Shown here in pieces: positions 33,386 through 42,859 of a stretch of DNA of 64,000 bases. The notes beneath the pieces are model-generated. The model made no database searches. It saw only the letters and a program-made list of their open reading frames with translations, and was not told the origin of the DNA. The stretch spans positions 1 to 64,000 of the forward strand of contig JBMNVR010000012.1 of NCBI GenBank assembly GCA_050946935.1, in the 5' to 3' direction. Positions within the stretch are counted from its first letter, which is position 1; each line of letters starts with the position of its first letter. Made by a program: the position numbers and the translations under genes. The stretch comes from UQRS01 sp050946935 (GTDB lineage: Bacteria; Bacillota; Clostridia; Oscillospirales; Acutalibacteraceae).

Positions 33386-34627
33386 TTATTTCAGGGTGCG
33401 GATGGTTTTTCCGACCTTCAGGTTCATCAGGTCGCCCAGAGAAGCCATCAGGTCTTTTTCTTTCCCGGGACCGGTGACAAAGGCCAGTTCATGCGCGTCC
33501 TCTCCCGCGCGGGTGAGAAGCTGCGCGTCGGGGAAAACGGTTTTCAGCTCGGATACGGCCGCCGCTTTGGAGTCGGCGCTGCCGTGCACATAAAGGCTGA
33601 CGGTATCCTCGCGATGGTCGGCGACATAACCGTCCCGACCCTCCTCCCAAGAGAGGTATTTGCGCGCCTGTAAATGCTTGACGCAGTCCACCACGTCGGC
33701 GACCACCGCACTGGCGGTCGGGAGTTTGCCGGCGCCCCTGCCATAGAACATGACGTCGCCGACCTCGTCCCCGCGGACAAGAATGGCGTTGAACACGTCG
33801 TCGACGGTGGAAAGCTGGCTTTCCCGGCTGACGAGAGCAGGATAGACGGTTGCCACAATGCGCCCGCCCCCGATGGCGCGGGCGCGCCCGATCAGCTTGA
33901 TGACCGCGTTGTAATCGGCGGCGTAGGCAACATCCTCCAGCGTGATGGACGAGATGCCCTCGGTGTATACCTGCCGGGGATAGACGTGGTGGCCGAAGGC
34001 CAAAGAGGCCAAAATACAGATTTTCCGGCAGGCGTCATGGCCGTCGATGTCGGCCGAGGGATCCCGCTCGGCATAGCCCAGCTTCTGCGCCAGAGCCAGC
34101 GCGGCCGAAAAGGACATTCCTTCACGGATCATTTTGGTCAGGATAAAGTTGGTGGTTCCGTTCAGAATACCCGCAACCTCTTCAATATGATTGGCACAAA
34201 GGCACTGACTCATCGGGCGGAGGACAGGAATGCCGCCGCCGACGCTTGCCTCAAACAGGAAATTGACACCCCTCGCCTCCGCGATATGGAGAAGCTCGCA
34301 GCCCTTTTCGGCTACCAGCTCTTTGTTGGAGGTGCAGACGCTTTTCCCGGCTTCCAGGCATCGCCTGACAAAATCGTAAGCTGGGTGGACGCCGCCCATA
34401 ACCTCCACCACAACGCGGACGTCCGGGTCCTTTTCGATGATTTCAAAATCGCGGATAAATTTATCTGCGTAGGGTAAGCCGGGGAATTCCCGCAGGTCGA
34501 GAATATATTTGATAAATATATCGTGCTTGCATTTTTGCTCGATTGTGTCGTGGTTTTTGAGCAGCACTTCCACCACGCCGGAGCCGACCACGCCGTGTCC
34601 CATGACGGCAATATCTATTTTTTTCAC
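33386..34627 (-). CDS. hom: Homoserine dehydrogenase
   Basis: A 413-residue enzyme reducing aspartate semialdehyde to homoserine. The NAD(P)-binding MGHGVVGSGVVEVL is at the N-terminus, the catalytic region includes GILNGTTNFILTKM and YAERDPSADIDGHDACRK, and an ACT domain occupies the last 80 residues. The GTG start follows GGAAGGAAGAG. It is preceded in the operon by a gene for an ACT-domain regulatory protein. Confidence 0.96.
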   Translation of the reverse strand: MKKIDIAVMGHGVVGSGVVEVLLKNHDTIEQKCKHDIFIKYILDLREFPGLPYADKFIRDFEIIEKDPDVRVVVEVMGGVHPAYDFVRRCLEAGKSVCTSNKELVAEKGCELLHIAEARGVNFLFEASVGGGIPVLRPMSQCLCANHIEEVAGILNGTTNFILTKMIREGMSFSAALALAQKLGYAERDPSADIDGHDACRKICILASLAFGHHVYPRQVYTEGISSITLEDVAYAADYNAVIKLIGRARAIGGGRIVATVYPALVSRESQLSTVDDVFNAILVRGDEVGDVMFYGRGAGKLPTASAVVADVVDCVKHLQARKYLSWEEGRDGYVADHREDTVSLYVHGSADSKAAAVSELKTVFPDAQLLTRAGEDAHELAFVTGPGKEKDLMASLGDLMNLKVGKTIRTLK

Positions 34628-34731
34628 ATTTCTCTTCCTTCCGTTTGCATGTTCCGCTGTTTTATGGCTTTCAACCTGCCGGTATAGGGGAGAGGGCGTT
34701 CGTCCGCAAAAAACGGGCGGTACGCCGACGG

Positions 34732-35184
34732 TTATTCCCCCAATATTTGTTCGAGACTGACCACCCCGTCGATCTGCCGCAGCGCGTCGATCAGCTCCTC
34801 CAAATTCGAGCGGAGGAGTTTTGTGCGGATCGAAAGACTGACCGACGCCGCGCCGTCAATCGGAATATTCTGGTTGACGGTCAGGATGTTGGCGCCGTTT
34901 TCCGCAAGTCGGCCAATCAGGGTGGACAGCACCCCGGGCGAGTCGCGAAGGACGGTGTGTATGGTGATGATGCGCCCCTCCTCCGCCGGATTGTAGGCAA
35001 ACACGCAGTCGCGGTATTTGTAAAAGGCGCTGCGGGAAATGCCGGAGAGACGCGCGGCCTCGCTCGCCGTCTTGACCGTGCCGGAGGCGAGAAGCTGTTT
35101 GGCCTCCACAACCCGCTGAAATACGGGTGGGAGCACCGACGGCTGGATCAGCAATAAATTTGGCTTGGGCAAAATGTCCACCAC
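34732..35184 (-). CDS. ACT domain protein with N-terminal helix-turn-helix (PheB/UPF0735-like)
   Basis: A 150-residue protein. The N-terminal half contains a helix-turn-helix-like segment (TASEAARLSGISRSAFYKYRD) and the C-terminal half is an ACT domain (ITIHTVLRDSPGVLSTLIGRLAENGANIL) that typically binds an amino acid. In clostridia such proteins commonly precede hom. It is the first gene of the threonine operon and so is a candidate local regulator, possibly acting at the inverted repeat at 35192-35209. That target is inferred. Confidence 0.87.
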   Translation of the reverse strand: MVDILPKPNLLLIQPSVLPPVFQRVVEAKQLLASGTVKTASEAARLSGISRSAFYKYRDCVFAYNPAEEGRIITIHTVLRDSPGVLSTLIGRLAENGANILTVNQNIPIDGAASVSLSIRTKLLRSNLEELIDALRQIDGVVSLEQILGE

Positions 35185-35191
35185 CTACATA

Positions 35192-35209
35192 CAAGTGTTT
35201 TCGCACTTG
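35192..35209. promoter_or_regulatory. Inverted repeat in the threonine operon leader
   Basis: CAAGTG-TTTTCG-CACTTG is a perfect 6-6-6 inverted repeat between the promoter and the first start codon. It could be an operator or a short RNA hairpin. Confidence 0.5.
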
Positions 35210-35213
35210 ATAC

Positions 35214-35242
35214 ATTCTATCATATTATCCCGCCGCCTGCAA
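35214..35242 (-). promoter_or_regulatory. Promoter of the threonine operon
   Basis: On the minus strand, -35 TTGCAG (35242-35237) and -10 TAGAAT (35219-35214) are spaced by 17 bases. Confidence 0.6.
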
Positions 35243-35396
35243 GGTGATAAAAGCAATAAAGATTCACGCAATCCGGAAAGCAAGTTTGTGATTTCTGATG
35301 TGCCGGTGGGGAAGGTGGTATGTTTTTAACCATGAAAACGGAGGACAGGCCGTGGCGTGCAGAGGATATGTTTACAAAATGTTTTAAATAAAAAGC

Positions 35397-35425
35397 TTGA
35401 TAGACAGGATAAAATAGGATAATAT
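35397..35425 (+). promoter_or_regulatory. Promoter of the YtvI-like gene
   Basis: TTGATA (35397-35402) and TAATAT (35420-35425) are spaced by 17 bases; a TATAAT begins three bases later. Confidence 0.55.
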
Positions 35426-35475
35426 AATTAAATGAAAGCAAGAAAATTATGCCATTGCGGCGGTGGAGGTTTGGC

Positions 35476-36621
35476 ATGACCTACGATTCCAAAAAGCGAT
35501 TCTTGATCAATGTCGTTTTTGCGGCGGTTGTGGCCGCGATCGCCTTTTTTTGCATGAAGTTCTTATCCGGGTATCTTTTGCCTCTGGTGATTGGCGTGCT
35601 CATTGCCGCGCTGATCCAGCGCCCGATTAACTTCTTGTTTAAAAAGACCAGGATTCCTCGTTCCATCTGGGCGGTGTTTTTGGTATTGATCTCCTTTTCT
35701 GCGGTGATTACGCTGGCTGTTTTTTTGGGCTATCAGTTTTATTTGCAGATTCAGAATCTGATCAACTATCTGATTTCCAATATCCCGGCGCTTACTGCGT
35801 TTTTTGCAAAGCAGGATTTGGCCTCTCTTCCGATTTTTGAGAATATGCCGCAGTCGATCATCGACAGCCTGTCCAACGCGCCGGCGACCATTGTCGACAG
35901 CCTGACCGGCACACTGACAGGCTGGGTAACCGGCTTCGCGACCAACATGGCCTCGGCCGCGCCGGCCGGTATCATCACCTTTGTGGTGACCATCATCGCA
36001 ACCTGTTATGTGGCCAAGGATTACACTGTGATCAAGGCGTTTATCAAAAAACAGATTCCCCAAAAATATGTCCAGATCTGCGGGGATGTCAAACGACTGT
36101 TTTCCAACAACCTGCTGAAGGTCGGTAAGGGCTATCTGATTTTGATGGGCATTACTCTTGTTGAATTGTCGGTCGGCTTGCTGATCCTGCGGGTAAACTT
36201 TGCGATACCGCTGGCTGCGCTGATCGCGGTGGTCGATATTCTCCCCGTACTGGGCGTCGGCACCGTGCTGCTGCCCTGGGCGGCTATGAGCTGTATTTCT
36301 GGGGATTTCTTCCAGGCGATCGGACTGGTCGTGATGTATGTGATTATTACCATCGTTCGTCAGGTGCTTGAGCCGAAGGTCATCTCGACCCAGATCGGAC
36401 TGTTCCCGCTGGTTACGCTGCTTTCCATGTATGTCGGTTTGAAGCTGTTCGGATTTTTCGGCATGGTTGGCTTTCCGCTGGTGCTCATTGTGATCACGGC
36501 GCTGCAAAAGGATGGCAAGATCCGCATCTGGCAGCCGTTGACGCCGGAGGATATTGAAGCGGAAAAACAGGTGATCTATGGTTCGCACACACATAAGCCA
36601 AAAGAAAAAGATAAATCATGA
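35476..36621 (+). CDS. AI-2E family transporter, YtvI-like sporulation membrane protein
   Basis: A 381-residue membrane protein with about eight helices: two N-terminal hairpins, a long soluble middle (about residues 95-155, including SLSNAPATIVDSLTGTLTGW) and a C-terminal helical bundle with LIAVVDILPVLGVGTVLLPW and LEPKVISTQIGLFPLVTLLSMYVG. These are AI-2E/TerC-fold permease signatures. The length and N-terminus fit the YtvI group required in sporulation, but transported substrates are unknown. GGAGG lies seven bases before the ATG. Confidence 0.85.
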   Translation: MTYDSKKRFLINVVFAAVVAAIAFFCMKFLSGYLLPLVIGVLIAALIQRPINFLFKKTRIPRSIWAVFLVLISFSAVITLAVFLGYQFYLQIQNLINYLISNIPALTAFFAKQDLASLPIFENMPQSIIDSLSNAPATIVDSLTGTLTGWVTGFATNMASAAPAGIITFVVTIIATCYVAKDYTVIKAFIKKQIPQKYVQICGDVKRLFSNNLLKVGKGYLILMGITLVELSVGLLILRVNFAIPLAALIAVVDILPVLGVGTVLLPWAAMSCISGDFFQAIGLVVMYVIITIVRQVLEPKVISTQIGLFPLVTLLSMYVGLKLFGFFGMVGFPLVLIVITALQKDGKIRIWQPLTPEDIEAEKQVIYGSHTHKPKEKDKS

Positions 36622-36755
36622 TGCTCTTCGATACTACGCGGCGTTTGGTTGTGAACGCCTTTGACAGCTAAGCGGTACGTTGCCTGCTGTGGAGTTGGTC
36701 GCTCTTGTGCGCCAGGCCGTTTGGTATCGGCCGGAAAGCACCGTGTACGAAAATG

Positions 36756-36806
36756 AAAACAAGCCGCCGCCGGGTCATGTGCCCGTGCGAGCGGCTTGTT
36801 TTTTTG
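36756..36806. terminator. Bidirectional terminator between convergent genes
   Basis: AAAACAAGCCGC (36756-36767) pairs with GCGGCTTGTTTT (36791-36802), with an internal GGG/CCC extension and TTTTTTT after the stem. Confidence 0.88.
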
Positions 36807-36824
36807 CGCGGTGAATTTTGTGCT

Positions 36825-37766
36825 TTATTCCGCAGACGCTTCGTTCTTGCGCATGGCGGCGCGGTAGCGTAAAGCCAGCACGCCGATCAGAATCGCGCCG
36901 ATCGCGCCGCAGACGGCTACGATGGTGGAGAAGATCGAGTTCAGTCCGCCTACCGTGATCTGCTCGGTTATGCGGGCGTCGAAAAGAATGTCCTGTCCGG
37001 CCTCCGCCAGCAGATCCTCCGCCGCATAGAGTATCCGGTAGAGCATGGCGTTGATTTCCTCACTGAAAACGAAGGTCAGCACAGAGGAAACCAGGGAGAC
37101 AACGCCCGAAAGGATGCTGAATACCGCCAGCGGCGCAGCTGAACGACAGGCCGGAAAACCGCTGGTCGCCGTTTGCTTGACGCTGCCGAGAAAGCGATAG
37201 GCGAATAAACTGTAAAGAAACGCGAGTATGAGAGCGCCTACTCCAACCGAAAGCAGGACCGCGATCAGGTATATGGGGACATAATAATCGCTGCTGTAAT
37301 AATAAAAAGAGCCAACGACCGCCAGCAAACCCGTTGCGGCGAGAAGTGCCGTAAAGGCCAGGGCGTCAAGAATCATGCCGATCATTTTGATCGCGCGGAG
37401 AATGGTCAGCCCGCCGGTCGACAGCAAGCGTCCGGCCGGCTTTTTGCAGGTGTAGTACAGCAGCCAGAACGCAATACAGGTTAAAATGGCCATGATCGGA
37501 AAATTGAAATTGAAACGGAATCCCAGATAATTGCTGCTGTAATTGGTGTATGCCGTGAAATTGGGGATGGAGAGCGCCGTGGCCAGTGTTTGTAAAATGG
37601 CCAGAAAGAGCATCGCGCCCGAGCCGCCGATTTTTCGTATCCGGGTGACAGCCGCCGGCTCCACCGGTGCGGTGTCGGCATAGGCGCCGCTCATCAGGCT
37701 GCCGCACGCTTCGCAAAAGACGGCATTTTCCGGGTTTTCCCGGGTGCAATTCGGACAAACCGCCAT
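36825..37766 (-). CDS. Zinc-ribbon multi-pass membrane protein of unknown function
   Basis: A 313-residue protein. The N-terminal 22 residues form a zinc ribbon (CPNC and CEAC pairs separated by 13 residues). About six hydrophobic segments follow, including residues 50-70, 87-107, 128-150, 160-190, 215-240 and 280-300. Zinc-ribbon membrane proteins of this design are common in Oscillospiraceae and mostly uncharacterised. AGGAGG precedes the ATG. It is a single-gene unit convergent with the YtvI-like gene. Confidence 0.8.
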   Translation of the reverse strand: MAVCPNCTRENPENAVFCEACGSLMSGAYADTAPVEPAAVTRIRKIGGSGAMLFLAILQTLATALSIPNFTAYTNYSSNYLGFRFNFNFPIMAILTCIAFWLLYYTCKKPAGRLLSTGGLTILRAIKMIGMILDALAFTALLAATGLLAVVGSFYYYSSDYYVPIYLIAVLLSVGVGALILAFLYSLFAYRFLGSVKQTATSGFPACRSAAPLAVFSILSGVVSLVSSVLTFVFSEEINAMLYRILYAAEDLLAEAGQDILFDARITEQITVGGLNSIFSTIVAVCGAIGAILIGVLALRYRAAMRKNEASAE

Positions 37767-37794
37767 AATAAAACCTCCTAATCCTGTTTTCTAC

Positions 37795-37823
37795 ATTATG
37801 ACAAGAATTTCTCCCCCTGTCAA
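37795..37823 (-). promoter_or_regulatory. Promoter of the zinc-ribbon gene
   Basis: On the minus strand, -35 TTGACA (37823-37818) and -10 CATAAT (37800-37795) are spaced by 17 bases. Confidence 0.7.
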
Positions 37824-37968
37824 GTTTTTTCAAATGCACTTTTACTTTCCTTTCGTCATATATTGAATCGAGGCGAAAAAACAAACCGGCGGGGAAGCCT
37901 CATCGGTTTGACGGTGCATTTGTGCGCATGATACTTTCGCCTGAAATCAGAAAGGGAAGTGTAAAAAT

Positions 37969-38223
37969 ATGACGATGCCTTATGATACCGATTGCGGGCG
38001 GCGGGAGAATAGACGGGAAGACGAGCACCGTCCGTGCAGATGCTGTTCGGCGATCATTTACACCGTGCTGGTCGGCCTGCTGGCCGCCGCGCTCGGTTTG
38101 GTGTTCGGCGCGCTGCTGGCAGTTCCGGTGTTTTTTGCTTTGCCGGTAATTCTTGTCTTTGCGGCGATTATTGCAATATTGATCGTTTTGAAAATCATTA
38201 CTGATTTTTGCGCCAGACGATAG
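37969..38223 (+). CDS. Small membrane protein of unknown function
   Basis: An 84-residue protein with a charged, cysteine-containing N-terminus (RRENRREDEHRPCRCC, residues 11-26) followed by two hydrophobic helices (about 28-50 and 54-76). An AAAGGGAAG ribosome site lies upstream of the ATG, and a terminator follows, which supports it being a real gene. I do not recognise the family. Confidence 0.6.
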   Translation: MTMPYDTDCGRRENRREDEHRPCRCCSAIIYTVLVGLLAAALGLVFGALLAVPVFFALPVILVFAAIIAILIVLKIITDFCARR

Positions 38224-38561
38224 TTTCCTTCGTGTTTTCGCCGGCACCGAAGCGTTTTTCGTGCCGGCGAAGCTTTATCCCGGGGACGGATCGGCAACCG
38301 CTCCCTGTAGGGGCCTTGGATGAAACGCAGGGCCGCTTTGCGGCGCGCCCTTTTTTGATTTGCCCCAAAATGATGAGGAAGCCGCGGCAAAACTTAAAAA
38401 TCGGTGCGCGGATGAAAAATGGAATTGCTTTTCGCGCAGATTTATAGTAAAATAAAATGTAAATCTTTAGACGATGGATTTTCCGTAAGCGGCGAGAATA
38501 CGCTTCGGCCGGGATTGGCTCTCCGCCGTTTTACGGGACAGAAAAAAGACAGGAGAAAATC
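38224..38561. other. Intergenic region before pcrA
   Basis: Contains the terminator at 38237-38277 and about 280 bases in which no gene or strong promoter is recognisable; TTTATAGTAAAATAAAATG near 38441-38460 is A+T-rich and could hold the pcrA promoter. Confidence 0.4.
38237..38277 (+). terminator. Terminator after the small membrane protein
   Basis: TTCGCCGGCAC (38237-38247) pairs exactly with GTGCCGGCGAA (38261-38271), followed by GCTTTAT. Confidence 0.65.
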
Positions 38562-41015
38562 ATGCCCGATCAACAGGAAAACATAATCCGCCTTAGAAAA
38601 CAGGCGATCAAAAGGGATTTTGCCCGTATGAACCCGATGCAGATGCAGGCCGTAACCCAAATAAACGGCCCGGTGCTGATCCTTGCCGGGGCGGGCAGCG
38701 GAAAGACCACCGTGTTGGTCAACCGCATTGCCAACATGGTCAAATACGGCGACGCCTATCTCTCGAAGGTGGGGGGCGCACTATCCGCCGCCGAGCTGGA
38801 CGCGGCGCAGGCGTATCTCACTTCGCCTGATGGAACGCCGCCGGACGCGCTGCGGGTCTCCCCGGTCAAGCCGTGGAATATACTGGCCATCACCTTTACC
38901 AACAAAGCGGCCGGAGAGCTTTGCGAACGAATTGAAAAACAACTCGGCCCCGCCGCGCGGGATATCTGGGCCGGCACCTTCCACTCGACCTGTGCGAAAA
39001 TGCTGCGCCGGTATGGCGACCGGCTGGGGTATACCTCTCACTTCACCATCTATGACACCGACGACCAGAAGCGTGTGATGAAGGAGGTGTACCGGCAGCT
39101 CGGTCTTGACGACAAAACCCTCCCGGTGCGGACTGTTCTCGGCGGGATCAGCCGGGCCAAGGATCAACTGATCTCTTCCTCCGAGCTGGGCGGCGCGACC
39201 GGAGATTTTCTGAACAAGCAGATTGCAAAGGCCTATGCCCTCTACCAGAAGCTTCTGATCGAGGCCGACGCCATGGATTTCGATGACCTGCTTTGGAACG
39301 CCGTCCGCCTGTTGCGGGAGAATCCGGATATTCTCGACTACTACAGTGAAAAATTCCGATACATCATGGTGGATGAGTATCAGGACACCAATCACGCCCA
39401 GTATGTTTTTGTAAAGCTGTTGGCCGGCAAGTATCGCAATATATGCGTCGTCGGCGACGACGATCAGAGCATCTATCGTTTCCGCGGTGCGACGATTGAA
39501 AATATTCTGAATTTTGAGAAGGAGTACAGGGAAGCCGTCGTCATTCGGCTGGAGCAGAATTACCGTTCGACCGGCAATATCCTGAACGCCGCAAACGAGG
39601 TCATCAAGGGCAATACCGCCCGCAAAGGCAAAACCCTCTGGACCGAGAATGGGGAGGGGGAGAAGATCCTGCTCTACACCGCGCCGGACGAGCAGTCGGA
39701 GGCGAAATTTATTGCCGAGACGATTCTGGACAACCTCCGCAAAGGGGAGAAATTTGCTGATCACGCGATCCTCTATCGCACAAACGCCCAGTCCAACGCG
39801 CTGGAAAATGTGTTTGCCCGAAGTGGCATATCCTATAAGGTGATCGGCGGAACCCGGTTTTATGACCGGAAAGAAATCCGGGACGTCATGGCCTATTTGC
39901 AGGTTGTCAACAACCCGGCCGACGCGGTGCGTCTGCGCCGGATTATCAACGAGCCCAAGCGCGGTATCGGCGATACGACGGTCGCCGCTTTGGGAGAGAT
40001 TGCCGAGGGCCTTGGCGTCACGATGCTGGAGGTGGCGGCCAACGCCGATGCCTATCCGGCTCTTTCCCGATCGGCCCAAAAGTTGCAGGCTTTCGCCGCT
40101 ATGATCGCGGATATCCGTGCCTTTGCCGAAACGGCTACGCTGCATGAGACGCTGGAATTCACCCTCGACAAAAGCGGATACATGGCCGCGCTGCAGGCGG
40201 CGGTCGGCGGCAAGGATGAAAAGGCCGCTGATCGGATCGACAACGTGAATGAGTTGTCCTCCAACGTTTTGCTGTATGAGGAGGAAAACGATCAGCCTAC
40301 CCTCAGCGGTTTTTTGGAGGAGGTCGCTCTGATCAGCGACATCGACGCAATGGAGCAGAACGCCGATTACTGCGTGATGATGACCTTGCACTCGGCCAAG
40401 GGGCTGGAATTTGACAACGTTTTCATCACCGGCATGGAGGAGGGGCTTTTCCCGGGCAATCAGTCGATCTATGGCGGGCCGGAGGAGATTGAAGAGGAGC
40501 GCCGTCTGGCCTATGTCGGCATCACTCGGGCCAAAAAGCGGCTGGTGCTGACCAACACGGCTGCCCGGATGCTCTATGGCTCGACCACCCGCAACCGTCC
40601 ATCCCGTTTTCTCGGCGAGATTCCGGAGGGGCTGCTCGACCGCCGCGGCACCGCTTTTGTACAGGATTACGCCGGCGGCCGCTTCGGACAGGATGACACG
40701 TCGGCCTTTCGCAGGGGCGGCGGGAGCTTTTCCGATTTCGGCGTAAAGCCATCCGGCGGGCATCCGGGGGCGTCCGCGCCTTTCGGCGAGTCGGCGCGTC
40801 GCAGCCGCCGGGGAGGCGCCGCGCTGGCCGGGGAAGGGGACAAGCCTTCCTCCGCGCCGCCGATCGGAGCCAGAGTGCGGCACAAAGCCTTCGGAGAGGG
40901 CACGGTCGAAAGCATCACCCCAATGGGCAACGACACCCTGATTGAAATCCGTTTTGACGCGGTGGGTACCAAAAAGCTGATGTCCAACTTTGCCAAGCTG
41001 GATATTATAGAGTGA
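38562..41015 (+). CDS. pcrA: UvrD/PcrA-type superfamily 1 DNA helicase
   Basis: An 817-residue helicase acting in repair and replication-fork clearing. Motifs in order: Q motif NPMQMQAVTQ, Walker A GAGSGKTT (about residue 46), motif Ia AITFTNKAA, motif II VDEYQDTN, motif III GDDDQSIYRFRGA, motif IV QNYRST, motif V LHSAKGLEFDNVF and motif VI YVGITRAKKRL. The C-terminal end GARVRHKAFGEGTVESI is the Tudor-like RNA-polymerase-binding domain of PcrA. An insertion of about 35-45 residues lies between motif I and Ia (YGDAYLSKVGGALSAAELDA). AGGAG precedes the ATG. Confidence 0.95.
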   Translation: MPDQQENIIRLRKQAIKRDFARMNPMQMQAVTQINGPVLILAGAGSGKTTVLVNRIANMVKYGDAYLSKVGGALSAAELDAAQAYLTSPDGTPPDALRVSPVKPWNILAITFTNKAAGELCERIEKQLGPAARDIWAGTFHSTCAKMLRRYGDRLGYTSHFTIYDTDDQKRVMKEVYRQLGLDDKTLPVRTVLGGISRAKDQLISSSELGGATGDFLNKQIAKAYALYQKLLIEADAMDFDDLLWNAVRLLRENPDILDYYSEKFRYIMVDEYQDTNHAQYVFVKLLAGKYRNICVVGDDDQSIYRFRGATIENILNFEKEYREAVVIRLEQNYRSTGNILNAANEVIKGNTARKGKTLWTENGEGEKILLYTAPDEQSEAKFIAETILDNLRKGEKFADHAILYRTNAQSNALENVFARSGISYKVIGGTRFYDRKEIRDVMAYLQVVNNPADAVRLRRIINEPKRGIGDTTVAALGEIAEGLGVTMLEVAANADAYPALSRSAQKLQAFAAMIADIRAFAETATLHETLEFTLDKSGYMAALQAAVGGKDEKAADRIDNVNELSSNVLLYEEENDQPTLSGFLEEVALISDIDAMEQNADYCVMMTLHSAKGLEFDNVFITGMEEGLFPGNQSIYGGPEEIEEERRLAYVGITRAKKRLVLTNTAARMLYGSTTRNRPSRFLGEIPEGLLDRRGTAFVQDYAGGRFGQDDTSAFRRGGGSFSDFGVKPSGGHPGASAPFGESARRSRRGGAALAGEGDKPSSAPPIGARVRHKAFGEGTVESITPMGNDTLIEIRFDAVGTKKLMSNFAKLDIIE

Positions 41016-41063
41016 GGTCTGCCGATCAACCATATACAATTCTTTGGAAAGAAGGAATGTAAA

Positions 41064-42104
41064 ATGAAAAAAGCACTTGCCCTGGTTCTCTGTCTGATTC
41101 TTATCCTCGGCTGCTTTGCCGGCTGTCAGGGCGGCGGAAAAAACGAGGTCATCAATCTCCTGACCTATGAGGGATACATTCCCGACTCGGTCACGGCGGC
41201 CTTTACGGAGGAGACCGGGATCAAAATCAATCTCACCCCGATTTCTTCCAATGAAGAGCTGTACGAAAAGCTAAAAAGCTCGCCCGATCTGTATGACCTG
41301 GTGATCGCCAGCGACTATATGCTCGATACCATGATTGCAGAGGACATGCTGCTGGCGCTCGACAAATCCAAGCTGGAGAATTTTGAAAATCTGAATTCCG
41401 AATATCAAGGGCAGTATTATGATCCGGGCGATGAATACACCATTCCTTATGCTGCCGGACGGCCGCTGATCGTCTACGATCCGGAGAAGGTCTCGAAGGA
41501 CATCACCTCCTACGCCGATCTGTGGGACGCGTCGCTGGCCGATTCGCTGGTCATGATTGACGATATGCGGGTCGTCGCCGGCATCACTCTGCTCTCCATG
41601 GGCTACGGGATGAATGAGACCGACCCGGAGGTTCTTTCGTCTGCGCTGGATAAGTTAAAGGCGCTCAAGCCTAATGTGAAGGTGTTCACCTCCAACTATC
41701 CGGAGCAGTCTCTGGTCAGCGGCGACGCCTCGGTTGGATTTATGTTCAGCGCCTCGGCCGCGCTGCTTTCCGACAGCGGCAGGAATTTCAAAATTGTCTA
41801 TCCGTCTGAGGGGCTGGGCTTCGGCATTGATTGTCTCGCCATGTCGAGTCAGGCGCCCAATGCCGACAACACCTACCGGCTGCTGGATTACCTCTTGCGG
41901 CCGGAGGTCGGTGCCGATGTCAGTGAGCAGATTCTCTATCTCTGCTGTAACAAGGCGGCTGAAAGCCATCTGTCGGACACGTACAAGAGCAATCCGGCCC
42001 TCTTTATTTCGGAAGATTTCAAGGACGCCGGCTTCATTCTCTCATTGGATGAGGCGGCCAACAAGCTGTATTCCGACAACTGGACCCTCTTTAAGAATAG
42101 CTGA
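41064..42104 (+). CDS. PotD-like extracellular solute-binding lipoprotein
   Basis: A 346-residue lipoprotein; the signal peptide ends in a lipobox (CFAGC, Cys about residue 21). The mature part has the PotD/PotF pattern: INLLTYEGYIPDSVTAAFTEETG, SSNEELYEKLKSSPDLYDLVIASDYML, and YAAGRPLIVYDPEKV where polyamine-binding proteins have WGTTG. The substrate might be a polyamine, another small cation or something different. Its stop overlaps by one base the start of an ATPase of the zinc/manganese type, an unusual pairing. Confidence 0.88.
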   Translation: MKKALALVLCLILILGCFAGCQGGGKNEVINLLTYEGYIPDSVTAAFTEETGIKINLTPISSNEELYEKLKSSPDLYDLVIASDYMLDTMIAEDMLLALDKSKLENFENLNSEYQGQYYDPGDEYTIPYAAGRPLIVYDPEKVSKDITSYADLWDASLADSLVMIDDMRVVAGITLLSMGYGMNETDPEVLSSALDKLKALKPNVKVFTSNYPEQSLVSGDASVGFMFSASAALLSDSGRNFKIVYPSEGLGFGIDCLAMSSQAPNADNTYRLLDYLLRPEVGADVSEQILYLCCNKAAESHLSDTYKSNPALFISEDFKDAGFILSLDEAANKLYSDNWTLFKNS

Positions 42105-42853
42105 TGACACAGATACACGAATGCGGGCTGCGCTGCGTCTCGCTTGAAAAGGTCAGCGTGAAAAAGGGCCGCCGTACCCTGATCCGAGACGTCAGTCTCG
42201 AACTGCACTGCGGAGAGATTACAGCGGTCATCGGGGCCAACGGCGCGGGCAAGACCACCCTGATCCGAGCCATCCTCGGGGACATCGGGCATACCGGCAG
42301 GGTTTGCTTCAACGATCACAATGGCAATGAGGTCGGCGGGATCAAAATCGGCTATGTTCCCCAGCAACTGCATTTTGACCTCTCCTCTCCGGTGAGTGTG
42401 ACCGACCTGTTTGCCTCTACGAGCGGCCGCCGTCCGGTTTTTTTCGGCGCAGGGAAAGCGCGCCGGGAACGCACGGTTGCCGCTCTGCGTTCCGCCGGAT
42501 GCGAGAAGTTGGCAAATCGCCGGCTGGGGGAGCTGTCGGGCGGCGAATTACAGCGGATTCTGCTGGCGCTGGCGTTGGATCCGGTGCCCGATCTGCTGAT
42601 TCTGGATGAGCCGGTCTCCGGCGTCGATGCCGGCGGGCTGGAGCAGTTCTATGACACGGTGTCTGGTCTGCGTCACAATTATCATATGGCGATTATCCTG
42701 ATCTCCCATGACCTGCCGTTGGTCGAATGCTACGCCGACCGGGTCGTTCTCATGGGGGGAGAGGTGCTGGCCTACGGCCCGCCGGAGGAGGTCTACGCCA
42801 CCGAGGCATTCCGAAAAATCTTCGGCGGCCGGATGATCCGGGACGGGAGGTGA
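42104..42853 (+). CDS. ABC transporter ATPase, zinc/manganese (ZnuC/MntB) type
   Basis: A 249-residue ATPase. Walker A is GANGAGKTT, the Q-loop lies in YVPQQLHFD, the signature is LSGGELQR, Walker B is LLILDEPVSG and the switch His is in ISHDLPLV. The short YVPQ and central SVTDLF segments match ZnuC/MntB-like subunits rather than PotA. It is coupled to the preceding PotD-like gene and separated by six bases from the permease. Confidence 0.92.
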   Translation: MTQIHECGLRCVSLEKVSVKKGRRTLIRDVSLELHCGEITAVIGANGAGKTTLIRAILGDIGHTGRVCFNDHNGNEVGGIKIGYVPQQLHFDLSSPVSVTDLFASTSGRRPVFFGAGKARRERTVAALRSAGCEKLANRRLGELSGGELQRILLALALDPVPDLLILDEPVSGVDAGGLEQFYDTVSGLRHNYHMAIILISHDLPLVECYADRVVLMGGEVLAYGPPEEVYATEAFRKIFGGRMIRDGR

Positions 42854-42859
42854 CTGCGT

